This document shows positions 18,407 to 26,561 of a stretch of DNA of 64,000 nt, piece by piece. Under the pieces are notes generated by a model. That model had not been told where the DNA came from, did no database searches, and was given only the letters and a program-made list of their open reading frames with translations. This stretch comes from Brachymonas sp049977365 (GTDB lineage: Bacteria > Pseudomonadota > Gammaproteobacteria > Burkholderiales > Burkholderiaceae_C). The stretch is from positions 124,001 through 188,000 of the forward strand of contig NZ_JBNGEN010000004.1 of assembly GCF_049977365.1 (NCBI RefSeq). Direction: 5' to 3'. The translations under genes and the position numbers were made by a program. Numbering within the stretch: the first letter of the stretch is position 1; the number at the start of each line of letters is the position of its first letter.

Positions 18407-21400
18407 ATGTCCAGATTCTTCATTGACCGCCCCATCTTTGCCTGGGTGGTGGCGCTGTTCATCATCATTGCGGGGCTGGTGTCCATCACCAAGCTGCCCA
18501 TCAGCCAGTATCCGCAGGTGGCGCCGCCCACCATCAACGTGCAGGCCACCTATGCAGGGGCCGATGCACAGACCATCGACGACAGTGTGCTGTCGGTCAT
18601 CGAACGCGAGATGAACGGCATCGACGGGCTCGACTACATGCAGTCCACCTCGCTGTCGAACGGCACCGGCACGCTCACGCTGACCTTCACGCCCGAAACC
18701 AACAAGGACATCGCGCAGGTGATGGTGCAGAACCGGCTGGCGCGGGTGGAATCCCGTCTGCCGAGTGCGGTGCGCCAGGTGGGGGTGCAGGTGTCGCAGG
18801 CCCGCTCCAACTTCCTGATGTTCGTCATGCTGTATTCGGACGATCCGAACACCGACGTGGCCGACATCAACGACTACGTGGCACGCAACGTGCTGCCCGA
18901 GCTGCAGCGGCTCGATGGCGTGGGCGGTGCGACGCAGTTCGGTGCCGAACGGGCCATGCGCATCTGGCTCGATGCCTCCAAGCTGCAGAGCTACAACCTG
19001 ACGCCGGCCGACGTGAGCGCGGCCATCACGGCGCAGAACGTGCAGGTGTCTTCGGGCAGTCTGGGCGATCTGCCCAATCAGTCCGGACAGACCATGACGG
19101 CCACCATTGTGGTGCCCGGCCAGCTCAAGACGGTGGAGCAGTTCGGCAACATCGTGCTGCGTGCCGACACGAGCGGGGCCACCGTGCGCCTGCACGATGT
19201 GGCGCGGGTGGAGCTGGGGTCGCAGACCTACGCCACTTCCGCACGGCTCAACGGCAAGCCTGCGGTCGGTATCGGGGTGCAGCTCTCCACTGCCGGCAAC
19301 GCCCTGGCGGTGGCCAAGGCCGTCAAGGCCAAGATGGCACAGCTGCAGCCGTACTTCCCGGCCCATGTGAGCTGGAAGGTGCCGTATGACAGCTCGACCT
19401 TCGTCAGCATTTCCATCGAGAAGGTGGTGCACACCCTCATCGAGGCGGTGGTGCTGGTGTTCCTGGTGATGTTCCTGTTCCTGCAGAACATCCGCTATAC
19501 GCTGATTCCTACCATCGTGGTGCCTATTGCCCTGCTGGGAGCCTTTGCGGTCATGCTGCCGCTGGGCATGTCGATCAACGTGCTGTCCATGTTCGCCATG
19601 GTGCTGGTGATCGGCATTGTGGTCGATGACGCCATCGTGGTGGTGGAGAACGTCGAGCGCATCATGGCCGAGGAAAAGCTCCCGCCCCTGCAGGCGGCCC
19701 GCAAGGCCATGGGGCAGATTTCGGGCGCGGTGGTCGGCATCACCGTGGTGCTGATCTCGGTGTTCATCCCCATGGCCTTCTTCTCGGGGTCTACGGGCAA
19801 CATCTATCGCCAGTTCTCGGTGGTGATGGCCGTGTCGATCTTCTTCTCGGCTTTCCTGGCGCTGTCGCTCACGCCGGCGCTGTGCGGCACGCTGCTCAAG
19901 CCCATCGAGGGCGACCCGCATGACAAGAAGGGATTCCTGGGGGGCTTCTTCAACGGTTTCAACCGCCGGTTCACCAGTGCCACCCACACCTACGAGGGCT
20001 GGGTGGGCCGCCTGCTGCGCCGTGGAGGACGCATGGCCGTGATCTACGTCGCGCTGGCGGCGGTGGCCGTGTTCGTGATGCTGCGGCTGCAGAGCTCCTT
20101 CCTGCCCAGCGAGGACCAGGGCAACCTGCTCGTGACCGTGCAGCTGCCTCCCGAGGCGACCAAGGAGCGCACCATCCATACGCTGGAGCAGATCGAGCAG
20201 TTCACGCTGCATCAGCGCGAGGTGCAGGATATGGTGACCGTGTCGGGCTTCAGCTTCTCCGGGCAGGGGCAGAACATGGGGCTGGGCTTCATCACGCTCA
20301 AGCCCTGGGCAGACCGCGAGGCCAAGGGCTCGGATGCCAACTCCCTGGCCGGGCGCATCACCGGCGCGATGATGCAGCAGGTGCGCGACGGCTTCGTCTT
20401 TGCGCTCTCGCCGCCATCCATCCCTGAACTGGGTACCAGCTCCGGCTTCAGCTTCCGGCTGCAGGACCGTGCAGGCAAGGGTCATGCGGCACTGCTCGCG
20501 GCCCGCAATCAGCTGCTGGGCATGGCCTCGCAGAACAAGGCCATCACCGGTGTGCGTCCCGACGGCATGGAAGATGCCCCCCAGCTCAAGCTGGACATCG
20601 ACCGCGACGCCGCCAGCGCCCAGGGGGTGAGCTTCGGCAGCATCGCCGCTGTGCTGTCCACCGCACTCGGCTCGACCTACGTCAACGACTTCCCCAATCA
20701 GGGCCGTCTGCAGCGCGTGATCGTGCAGGCCGACGCCAAGGACCGCATGCAGCCCGAAGACCTGATGCGCCTCACGGTCAACAACACCCAGGGCGTGGCC
20801 ATTCCGCTGTCCACGTTCATGAAGGCCAGCTGGGTCACCGGCCCGATGCAGACCGTGCGCTACAACGGCTATCCCGCCATGTCCATCACTGGCAATGCCG
20901 CCCCGGGCTACAGCACGGGCGACGCCATGAAGGCCATGGAACAGATGGCAGCCAAGCTGCCCGACGGCTTCGGCTTCGAGTGGACCGGCCTGTCCAAGGA
21001 AGAAAAGCAGGCGGGCAACCAGTCCGGCATCCTGTATTCGTTCTCGATTCTGGCTGTGTTCCTGTGTCTGGCTGCGCTGTACGAGAGCTGGTCCATTCCC
21101 GTGGCCGTGATGCTGGTCGTGCCGCTGGGCTTCCTGGGGGTGGTGCTCGGCACCTGGGGACGCGGCATGGCCAACGACGTGTACTTCCAGGTCGGTCTCA
21201 TCACCGTGATCGGGCTGTCGGCCAAGAACGCCATTCTGATCGTGGAATTCGCCAAGGACTTGCAGGCTTCGGGCAAGAGCGCACTCGAATCGGCGCTGGC
21301 TGCTGCGCATCTGCGCTTCCGCCCGATTCTCATGACCTCGCTGGCCTTCATTCTGGGCGTGGTGCCGCTGTACTTCGCCTTCGGTGCCAGCTCGGCGAGC

Positions 21401-21703
21401 CAGCGTGCCATCGGGACCAGCGTGCTCTGGGGCATGCTGATCGGCACCTCGTTTGCCGTGTTCTTCGTGCCGCTGTTCTATGCGGCGGTGCGCACGCTCT
21501 TCCCGCCCACTGCGCATGAATCCAACATGTACGCCGAGCATGCCGCCCATGCCGGGGTCAATGCCGCCAGTGCGGACCGCTATCTTGCCGAGGCCGAATC
21601 CGGACTTTCCGAGGAGGACCGCAGCGCCCTGCATCGTGGTGCAGGCACCTCCCCCAGTCCAGACCAGGGCTCTGCTCCAAAGGGAGACACCCATCATGAC
21701 TGA
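18407..21703 (+). CDS. RND multidrug efflux transporter (AcrB/MexB/TtgB family, HAE-1)
   Basis: 1098-residue inner-membrane proton/drug antiporter. The proton-relay residues are intact and numbered as in AcrB: D407 and D408 in IVVDDAIVVVENV, and K940 in SAKNAILIVEFAKD. Family hallmarks LPISQYP near 34-40 and FLPSEDQG are present. It carries a C-terminal extension of about 50 residues beyond the last membrane helix, longer than AcrB. It starts 12 bp after the adaptor gene and overlaps the next gene by 8 bp. Confidence 0.96.
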   Translation: MSRFFIDRPIFAWVVALFIIIAGLVSITKLPISQYPQVAPPTINVQATYAGADAQTIDDSVLSVIEREMNGIDGLDYMQSTSLSNGTGTLTLTFTPETNKDIAQVMVQNRLARVESRLPSAVRQVGVQVSQARSNFLMFVMLYSDDPNTDVADINDYVARNVLPELQRLDGVGGATQFGAERAMRIWLDASKLQSYNLTPADVSAAITAQNVQVSSGSLGDLPNQSGQTMTATIVVPGQLKTVEQFGNIVLRADTSGATVRLHDVARVELGSQTYATSARLNGKPAVGIGVQLSTAGNALAVAKAVKAKMAQLQPYFPAHVSWKVPYDSSTFVSISIEKVVHTLIEAVVLVFLVMFLFLQNIRYTLIPTIVVPIALLGAFAVMLPLGMSINVLSMFAMVLVIGIVVDDAIVVVENVERIMAEEKLPPLQAARKAMGQISGAVVGITVVLISVFIPMAFFSGSTGNIYRQFSVVMAVSIFFSAFLALSLTPALCGTLLKPIEGDPHDKKGFLGGFFNGFNRRFTSATHTYEGWVGRLLRRGGRMAVIYVALAAVAVFVMLRLQSSFLPSEDQGNLLVTVQLPPEATKERTIHTLEQIEQFTLHQREVQDMVTVSGFSFSGQGQNMGLGFITLKPWADREAKGSDANSLAGRITGAMMQQVRDGFVFALSPPSIPELGTSSGFSFRLQDRAGKGHAALLAARNQLLGMASQNKAITGVRPDGMEDAPQLKLDIDRDAASAQGVSFGSIAAVLSTALGSTYVNDFPNQGRLQRVIVQADAKDRMQPEDLMRLTVNNTQGVAIPLSTFMKASWVTGPMQTVRYNGYPAMSITGNAAPGYSTGDAMKAMEQMAAKLPDGFGFEWTGLSKEEKQAGNQSGILYSFSILAVFLCLAALYESWSIPVAVMLVVPLGFLGVVLGTWGRGMANDVYFQVGLITVIGLSAKNAILIVEFAKDLQASGKSALESALAAAHLRFRPILMTSLAFILGVVPLYFAFGASSASQRAIGTSVLWGMLIGTSFAVFFVPLFYAAVRTLFPPTAHESNMYAEHAAHAGVNAASADRYLAEAESGLSEEDRSALHRGAGTSPSPDQGSAPKGDTHHD

Positions 21704-23147
21704 CATTCGATTCCCCGCGCGCACGCTGTTCGCTCTGGCTGCAGCCAGCACGGCGCTGGCCGGCTGCTCGCTCGCTCCCACCTATGAGCGCCCGGCCAGC
21801 CCGGTGCCGGCGAGCTGGCAGCACGCTCCTGCCAACGACACCCGCCTGCCTGCTGCCGCCGACATCGGCTGGCAGCAGTACTTTGCCGATCCGCGCCTGC
21901 GCGAGCTCATTCGCCTCGCACTCGACAACAACCGCGATCTGAGCGTGGCCGCGCTCAACATCGAGGCCGCCCGTGCCCAGTACGGCGTGCAGCGTGCCGA
22001 CCTGCTGCCCTCGGTCAATGCCGGCGGCAGCGCCACGCGCTCGCGCACGTCGGCTGCGGCCACCAGCACCGGACAGCCTGTCACGGGCGATGTCTACACG
22101 GCCAACGTGGGCTTCTCGGCCTTCGAGCTGGACTTCTTCGGCCGCGTGCGCAGCCTCACCGCAGCTGCGCTGCAGACCTACCTGGGCACCCGCGAGGCCC
22201 GCGACAGTGCCCAGATCAGCCTCATCGCCTCTGTGGCCACCGCCTACGTCACGCAGCTGGCGGCGCAGGAGTCCATGGACATTGCCCGCAAGACCCTGAC
22301 CTCGCGCGAGAAGGACTACCGCCTCACCAAGCTGCGCTTCAATGCCGGAGTCATCTCGGCCGTGGACCTCCGGCAGGACGAGACCCAGATCGAGGCTGCC
22401 CAGTCCGACTACGCCGCCCAGACCCGCCTGCGCGAGCAGGCCCACAACGCGCTGGTTCTGCTCGTCGGCCAGCCTCTGCCGGCCCATCTGCCCGCTGGAC
22501 TGCCGCTGGGCAAGCAGGTGGCCATCAGTCGGCTGCCTGCGGGGCTCTCGTCGGACGTGCTGCTGCGCCGCCCCGACATCCGCGAGGCCGAAGCCACCCT
22601 CAAGGCCGCCAACGCCAACATCGGTGCTGCGCGGGCCGCCTTCTTCCCGAGCATCAGCCTCACCGGCAGCTATGGCAGCCTGAGCTCGTCGTTCCACAAC
22701 CTCTTCAGTGGCCCCGACATGGCCTGGAGCTTCGGCCCCAGCATCAGCCTGCCCCTGTTCAACTTCGGACGCAATCAGGCCAACCTCGATCTGGCCAAGG
22801 CCCGCAAGAACATCGCCGTGGCCAGCTACGAGAAATCCATCCAGTCCGCCTTCCGTGAAGTGGCCGATGACCTCATCGCGCAGCAGACTCTGGCCGACCA
22901 GCTCGCCTCGCAGCAGCGCAGCTTCGACGCCCAGTCGGAACGCCTGCGGCTGGTGCAGATGCGCTACGACAACGGCATTGCCAGCTCCCTCGACCTGCTC
23001 GATGCCCAGCGTTCGAGCTATTCCAGCGAGCTCAGCCTCGTCCAGACTCGCCAGCTCCTGCTCAACAACCAGATCGACCTCTACAAGGTGCTGGGAGGCG
23101 GGCTCGTGGATGTCACACCGGCCGCAGCCACCCAGCCGCGCGGCTGA
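21696..23147 (+). CDS. RND efflux outer-membrane channel (OprM/TtgC/NodT family) lipoprotein
   Basis: 483-residue TolC-like outer-membrane factor. Lipobox LAGC puts the lipidated Cys at 24. Two repeated OEP domains with long coiled coils follow. Typical NodT-family motifs are visible (SLDLLDAQRS near the second repeat; VLLRRPDIREAEA mid-protein). The ATG at 21696 lies inside the end of the transporter gene, indicating translational coupling. It completes a self-contained tripartite pump. Confidence 0.94.
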   Translation: MTDIRFPARTLFALAAASTALAGCSLAPTYERPASPVPASWQHAPANDTRLPAAADIGWQQYFADPRLRELIRLALDNNRDLSVAALNIEAARAQYGVQRADLLPSVNAGGSATRSRTSAAATSTGQPVTGDVYTANVGFSAFELDFFGRVRSLTAAALQTYLGTREARDSAQISLIASVATAYVTQLAAQESMDIARKTLTSREKDYRLTKLRFNAGVISAVDLRQDETQIEAAQSDYAAQTRLREQAHNALVLLVGQPLPAHLPAGLPLGKQVAISRLPAGLSSDVLLRRPDIREAEATLKAANANIGAARAAFFPSISLTGSYGSLSSSFHNLFSGPDMAWSFGPSISLPLFNFGRNQANLDLAKARKNIAVASYEKSIQSAFREVADDLIAQQTLADQLASQQRSFDAQSERLRLVQMRYDNGIASSLDLLDAQRSSYSSELSLVQTRQLLLNNQIDLYKVLGGGLVDVTPAAATQPRG

Positions 23148-23349
23148 GGGAGGTAAAGGCGCAAGCCCCCTTGAGCGGGAATGCCCGCTCGGGCAGTGCG
23201 GAAGCTGCATCCAGCTCTCGTCTGCCCCGGCGGGCATTCTTTTGTCCCCTGCTGGGAAATGCACGCAGTTTCCCGGCGCGCGAAGGCTGCCCCATGGCCC
23301 CGCAAAGGCACACACCATCGCCACCACGGTCACCACCGCTTTCACTGCC

Positions 23350-23378
23350 TTGACACATCTCCCATGCAACATTAGGCT
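23350..23378 (+). promoter_or_regulatory. candidate sigma-70 promoter of the fabI-like gene
   Basis: Consensus TTGACA at 23350-23355, 17-bp spacer, TAGGCT at 23373-23378, about 25 bp before the ATG at 23403. It indicates that this gene is transcribed separately from the RND operon. Confidence 0.5.
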
Positions 23379-23402
23379 TGAATCACACTGAAAGGGGTGG
23401 GC

Positions 23403-24167
23403 ATGTTTTCTCTGAGCGGACAGAAGGCGCTGGTTGTCGGCGTGGCAAACGAACATTCGATCGCCTGGGGCTGTGCCCAGGCCCTGCGTGCGCAGGGAGC
23501 CGAGGTGGCCATCACCTGGCTCAACGACAAGGCCCGTCCCTATGTCGAACCGCTGGCCACCCAGCTGCAGGCCCCGATCGTCGGCCCGCTCGATGTGACC
23601 CAGCCCGGCCAGATGGAAGCCTTCTTCGACCGCATCACCCACACCTGGGGACGGCTCGATACCCTCGTGCACTCCATCGCCTTCGCTCCCCGGCAGGACC
23701 TGCACGGCCGCATCGTCGACTGCTCGTCCGAAGGCTTTGCACAGGCCATGGACATCTCCGTGCACTCCTTCCTGCGCATGATCCGGCTGGCCGAGCCGCT
23801 GATGCCCGAGGGCGGGACCTGTCTGTCCGTCTCGTTTTTCGGCTCTTCGCGCGTGGTGCGGCACTACAACATCATGGGGCCCGTCAAGGCGGCGCTCGAA
23901 AGCTCCGTGCGCTACGCTGCCGCCGAGCTGGGCGAAAAGGGCATCCGTGTCCACGCCCTCTCGCCCGGACCGCTCTCCACCCGTGCAGCCAGCGGCATCG
24001 ACCACTTCGATGAACTCCTTGCCGCCGCCACCGAGCGCGCTCCCACCCACCAGCTCGCCACCATTCAGGACGTAGGTGCCGTCGCCGCATTCCTCGCCAG
24101 CAACGCCGCCCGCAACCTCACCGGCGGCGTGCACGACATCGATGGTGGGTTCTCCATCACGGCGTGA
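23403..24167 (+). CDS. fabI: enoyl-[ACP] reductase-like SDR (FabI family)
   Basis: 254-residue short-chain dehydrogenase of the NADH-dependent enoyl-ACP reductase type. The FabI cofactor motif GVANEHSIAWG is at 13-23. The catalytic Tyr155-x6-Lys162 is present (HYNIMGPVK), as is the FabI-style C-terminus DIDGGFSI. The position equivalent to E. coli Tyr146 is Phe145, a departure from typical FabI. AAAGGGG precedes the ATG. It could be the housekeeping enzyme or a paralogue; its place directly behind an efflux operon is noted in the findings. Confidence 0.8.
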   Translation: MFSLSGQKALVVGVANEHSIAWGCAQALRAQGAEVAITWLNDKARPYVEPLATQLQAPIVGPLDVTQPGQMEAFFDRITHTWGRLDTLVHSIAFAPRQDLHGRIVDCSSEGFAQAMDISVHSFLRMIRLAEPLMPEGGTCLSVSFFGSSRVVRHYNIMGPVKAALESSVRYAAAELGEKGIRVHALSPGPLSTRAASGIDHFDELLAAATERAPTHQLATIQDVGAVAAFLASNAARNLTGGVHDIDGGFSITA

Positions 24168-24340
24168 CTCGGGGCAGAAGGCTGCTGCGTCCCACCTGGG
24201 GTAAGGCAAGGCGCTCTTCGCACAACATGCTCCTCTCTCGATTCTTCGTGCCATGGAAGTTTCCAACTTTCTGCAGCACGTGAAATCGGGGCAGGGGCGA
24301 TCGGCTGTGGCTGCGCAGTGGAGTGGGCGGACGGACGGGC

Positions 24341-24368
24341 AGGGGAGGGGAGGGGAGGGGAGGGGAGG
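24341..24368 (+). repeat. AGGGG pentanucleotide tandem repeat (five copies plus AGG)
   Basis: Five perfect AGGGG units at 24341-24365 plus a partial sixth, ending 5 bp before a perfect TATAAT at 24374-24379. Five G4 tracts separated by single As have strong G-quadruplex potential on the plus strand. The tract fills the -35 and spacer position of the promoter. Confidence 0.95.
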
Positions 24369-24373
24369 CTCGG

Positions 24374-24379
24374 TATAAT
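24374..24379 (+). promoter_or_regulatory. perfect -10 box of the riboswitch promoter
   Basis: TATAAT sits 7 bp upstream of the first paired base of the riboswitch. There is no recognisable -35; that position is occupied by the AGGGG repeat. Confidence 0.65.
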
Positions 24380-24386
24380 CGGGCCC

Positions 24387-24506
24387 GTCATGGGGGAGTA
24401 GCCTCTCCGGGCACTGCGTGTGCAGCGCGGTGCCGTGTGGTCTGTGTCAACATGCTTGTCCCGCAGGACATGGCACAGACGGTGCATTCCTGGCAAGACC
24501 TTTGAC
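24387..24506 (+). ncRNA. yybP-ykoY manganese riboswitch
   Basis: Conserved blocks occur in the right order: GGGGGAGTAGCC (24392-24403), TGTCAACATGCTTG (24445-24458) and GGCAAGACCTTTGACC (24492-24507). The P1 stem is formed by GTCA 24387-24390 with TGAC 24503-24506. This class binds Mn2+ and switches on Mn-homeostasis genes, including UPF0016/TMEM165 proteins like the one encoded just downstream. A long terminator stem follows as expression platform. Confidence 0.9.
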
Positions 24507-24521
24507 CATTCCGCTTCCGTC

Positions 24522-24578
24522 CGGCCGGGCAGAGGCGGACATGGTCATGCGTCCTTGTCATGCCCGGCCGTCATTTTT
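24522..24578 (+). terminator. riboswitch expression platform (intrinsic terminator)
   Basis: A perfect 10-bp stem (24522-24531 with 24561-24570) with a long internal region is followed by TCATTTTT, ending 12 bp before the ATG of the exporter gene. Read as the terminator that the Mn-bound aptamer prevents. The antiterminator pairing is not resolved by eye. Confidence 0.7.
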
Positions 24579-24589
24579 CCCCTGTACAC

Positions 24590-25168
24590 ATGGAAGCATT
24601 TCTCGTCTCGACCGGTGTGGTCGCTCTCGCGGAGATGGGCGACAAGACCCAGCTTCTGGCCTTCATTCTGGCCGCACGCTTCAAGAAACCCCTCCCCATC
24701 ATTGCCGGCATTCTGGCGGCGACCCTGGTCAATCATGGTCTGGCCGGGGCGCTGGGCGCCTGGATCACGTCGACTCTGCAGCCGGGCGTGCTGCGCTGGG
24801 TGCTGGGGGTGTCGTTCATCGCCATGGCGGTGTGGACGCTGATTCCCGACAAGATCGAGGAAGAGGAGGGGCAGGTGGCCCGTCGCCTAGGGGTGTTCGG
24901 GGCCACGGCAGTGAGCTTCTTTCTGGCCGAGATGGGCGACAAGACCCAGATTGCCACGGTGGCGATGGCGGCGCATTACGCCCATCCGCTGTGGGTGGTG
25001 GCGGGGACGACCTGCGGCATGCTGATTGCCGATGTGCCTGCTGTGTTCGTGGGCGACCGGCTGGCCAAGCGCATTCCGATGCGGCTGGTGCACGGGGTGG
25101 CTGCGGCGATCTTTGCTGTGCTGGGGGTGGCGACGCTGCTGGGTGCCGGGGCTTCGCTGGGGCTGTGA
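24590..25168 (+). CDS. GDT1/TMEM165/UPF0016 family manganese exporter-like membrane protein
   Basis: 192-residue integral membrane protein with the two inverted-repeat signatures of the family, E-x-G-D-K-T at 15-20 and again at 114-119 (EMGDKT), and about six membrane helices. Family members exchange Mn2+ or Ca2+ for H+, and bacterial members export Mn2+. The ATG at 24590 is preferred over an in-frame start at 24560 that would lie inside the terminator stem. Control by the upstream Mn riboswitch strongly supports a manganese-efflux role. Confidence 0.88.
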   Translation: MEAFLVSTGVVALAEMGDKTQLLAFILAARFKKPLPIIAGILAATLVNHGLAGALGAWITSTLQPGVLRWVLGVSFIAMAVWTLIPDKIEEEEGQVARRLGVFGATAVSFFLAEMGDKTQIATVAMAAHYAHPLWVVAGTTCGMLIADVPAVFVGDRLAKRIPMRLVHGVAAAIFAVLGVATLLGAGASLGL

Positions 25169-25231
25169 GGCGCCAGCTGGCGCAGGGCCCTGCCGTGATG
25201 CGGCGGGGCGTTCTGCACCCGGGCAGGGAAG

Positions 25232-25248
25232 GGGCTCGCTGCGAGCCC
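25232..25248. terminator. hairpin between convergent genes
   Basis: Seven-base-pair stem GGGCTCG/CGAGCCC with a 3-nt loop, between the Mn exporter and the convergent amidotransferase gene. A 14-bp palindrome GCGCCAGCTGGCGC lies at 25170-25183. No T-run, so termination is only suggested. Confidence 0.3.
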
Positions 25249-25253
25249 GTCCG

Positions 25254-25961
25254 TCAGGGTGTGGGCAGCTGGTCGAGCCAGGCGCCCAGGGCCTGTGCGG
25301 CCTGGCGGGCCAGTGTCGGGCCGTGCGTGGCGCTGTCGGCGCGCAGGGTCGGGAGGTCGATGCCAGCCTGGGAGAGCTCACAGGCGTGCCCGATGAACCA
25401 GCGTTCCAGCCGTGCGGGATCGGCCTCGGGGTGGCACTGGAAGGCCAGGGCATGGCGGCCCCACTGGAAGGCCTGGTTGCTGCACAGGTCGGTGGAGGCC
25501 AGGCACTGGGCGCCTTCGGGCAGATCGAAGGTGTCGCCGTGCCAGTGCAGCATGGAGGTAAGGGTGCCATCGAGCGGGGCCAGCACGGAGGCTGCGCCTT
25601 CGGTGGTGAGCTGCAGGGGCTTCCAGCCGATTTCCTTGGCGGGGCCGGGGTAGACGCGCGCGCCGAGCGCACGGGCCATGAGCTGTGCACCGAGGCAGAT
25701 GCCCAGCGTGGGGCGATCGGCCTGCAGGCGGGTGCGCAGCAGGTGCAGTTCGTCGTCGAGGAAGGGGTAGAGGGCTTCCTCGTAGGCGCCGATGGGCCCG
25801 CCGAGCACGATGAGTAGATCGGGCGCGAGAGCATCCAGACGAGAGAGGGCGTCGACGCCTGCATCGAGATACTGCACGGTGTAGCCGCGGGCGTGCAGCA
25901 GGGGGGCGAGGGTTCCCAGATCCTCGAAGGCAACGTGGCGGATGGCGATGGCGTGTTTCAT
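25254..25961 (-). CDS. class I glutamine amidotransferase (GMP synthase-like, stand-alone)
   Basis: 235-residue GATase1 protein. The nucleophile elbow GICLGAQ has Cys89, and the His177-x-Glu179 pair sits in QCHPEAD, so the triad is complete. No synthetase domain is attached. Such stand-alone proteins include gamma-glutamyl-amine hydrolases of polyamine catabolism and GuaA-like orphans; which applies here is not clear. Convergent with the Mn exporter, transcribed alone. Confidence 0.82.
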   Translation of the reverse strand: MKHAIAIRHVAFEDLGTLAPLLHARGYTVQYLDAGVDALSRLDALAPDLLIVLGGPIGAYEEALYPFLDDELHLLRTRLQADRPTLGICLGAQLMARALGARVYPGPAKEIGWKPLQLTTEGAASVLAPLDGTLTSMLHWHGDTFDLPEGAQCLASTDLCSNQAFQWGRHALAFQCHPEADPARLERWFIGHACELSQAGIDLPTLRADSATHGPTLARQAAQALGAWLDQLPTP

Positions 25962-26005
25962 GGCAGGGCAGCAGGACGGCAGAACAGGAGACGAGGGCCG
26001 TTCCG

Positions 26006-26494
26006 TCAGGCGCAGACCCTCAACGAGACAAAGCCTGCATGATGCATCAGTTCGCGCAGCACGATGAGATAGGCGATGAATTCGGGCCGCTCCGGAATGC
26101 CCAGACGGGCGGCAGGCATGCCGCCGAGCACATCGGCCAGGCGGTTGAAGACCTCTTCCACGGCGTCGATGGAGAGGGTGAGGGGCAGGGGCTGCGCGGG
26201 CTGTCCGGCCGCAGCGGCTGCTTCGGCCAGGTGGCGGGCTTCGGCATCGTGTGTGCGGAGCAGCCCGGTGCGGGGCCAGCCCGCGATGCGCGGCATGAGG
26301 ATGTCCTCGACTTCGGCAATGCAGGCCTCGACTTCACCTGCCGTGGGCAGGGGGGCATGGCGCATCTGCTGCTGCAGGGCGGTGAGGCCCAGAGGCAGGC
26401 GTGCCACCACGGACGGGGTGGTGGCATCAGCGGCAGAGGCGTTGGTGAAATCGAGGGTGGTGCTGTCGGGGCCGATGTGCAGGAGAGCGGACAT
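26006..26494 (-). CDS. hypothetical protein at the end of the sulfate ABC operon
   Basis: 162 residues, no signal peptide or membrane helix, predicted mostly helical with an Ala/Leu-rich composition and a C-terminal segment FIAYLIVLRELMHHAGF. I do not recognise the family. It lies 67 bp after cysA on the same strand with no terminator between, so it is probably co-transcribed with the sulfate importer. Codon usage matches its neighbours. Confidence 0.65.
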   Translation of the reverse strand: MSALLHIGPDSTTLDFTNASAADATTPSVVARLPLGLTALQQQMRHAPLPTAGEVEACIAEVEDILMPRIAGWPRTGLLRTHDAEARHLAEAAAAAGQPAQPLPLTLSIDAVEEVFNRLADVLGGMPAARLGIPERPEFIAYLIVLRELMHHAGFVSLRVCA

Positions 26495-26561
26495 GGGACG
26501 GGCGGGGCGCGAGAAGAAAGGATTTCGACTGTAGCACCGCCGTCTGCGGCACGGGGGCGGC

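Larger units (their letters stand above)
24168..24589 (+). other. regulatory leader of the Mn exporter gene
   Basis: 422 bp without a protein gene. The first about 170 bp (24168-24340) show nothing supportable. Then come the AGGGG repeat, TATAAT, the manganese riboswitch and its terminator platform, described separately. Confidence 0.75.

Noticed and set aside
16871..21781. 1636-codon open frame antisense to the RND operon
   Set aside because: Composition (His/Gly/Arg-rich, no domain) and exact overlay on the well-supported adaptor and transporter genes show it is a high-GC shadow frame.
24341..24368. CRISPR or IS remnant for the AGGGG tract
   Set aside because: Simple pentanucleotide repeat with no spacers or coding remnants.
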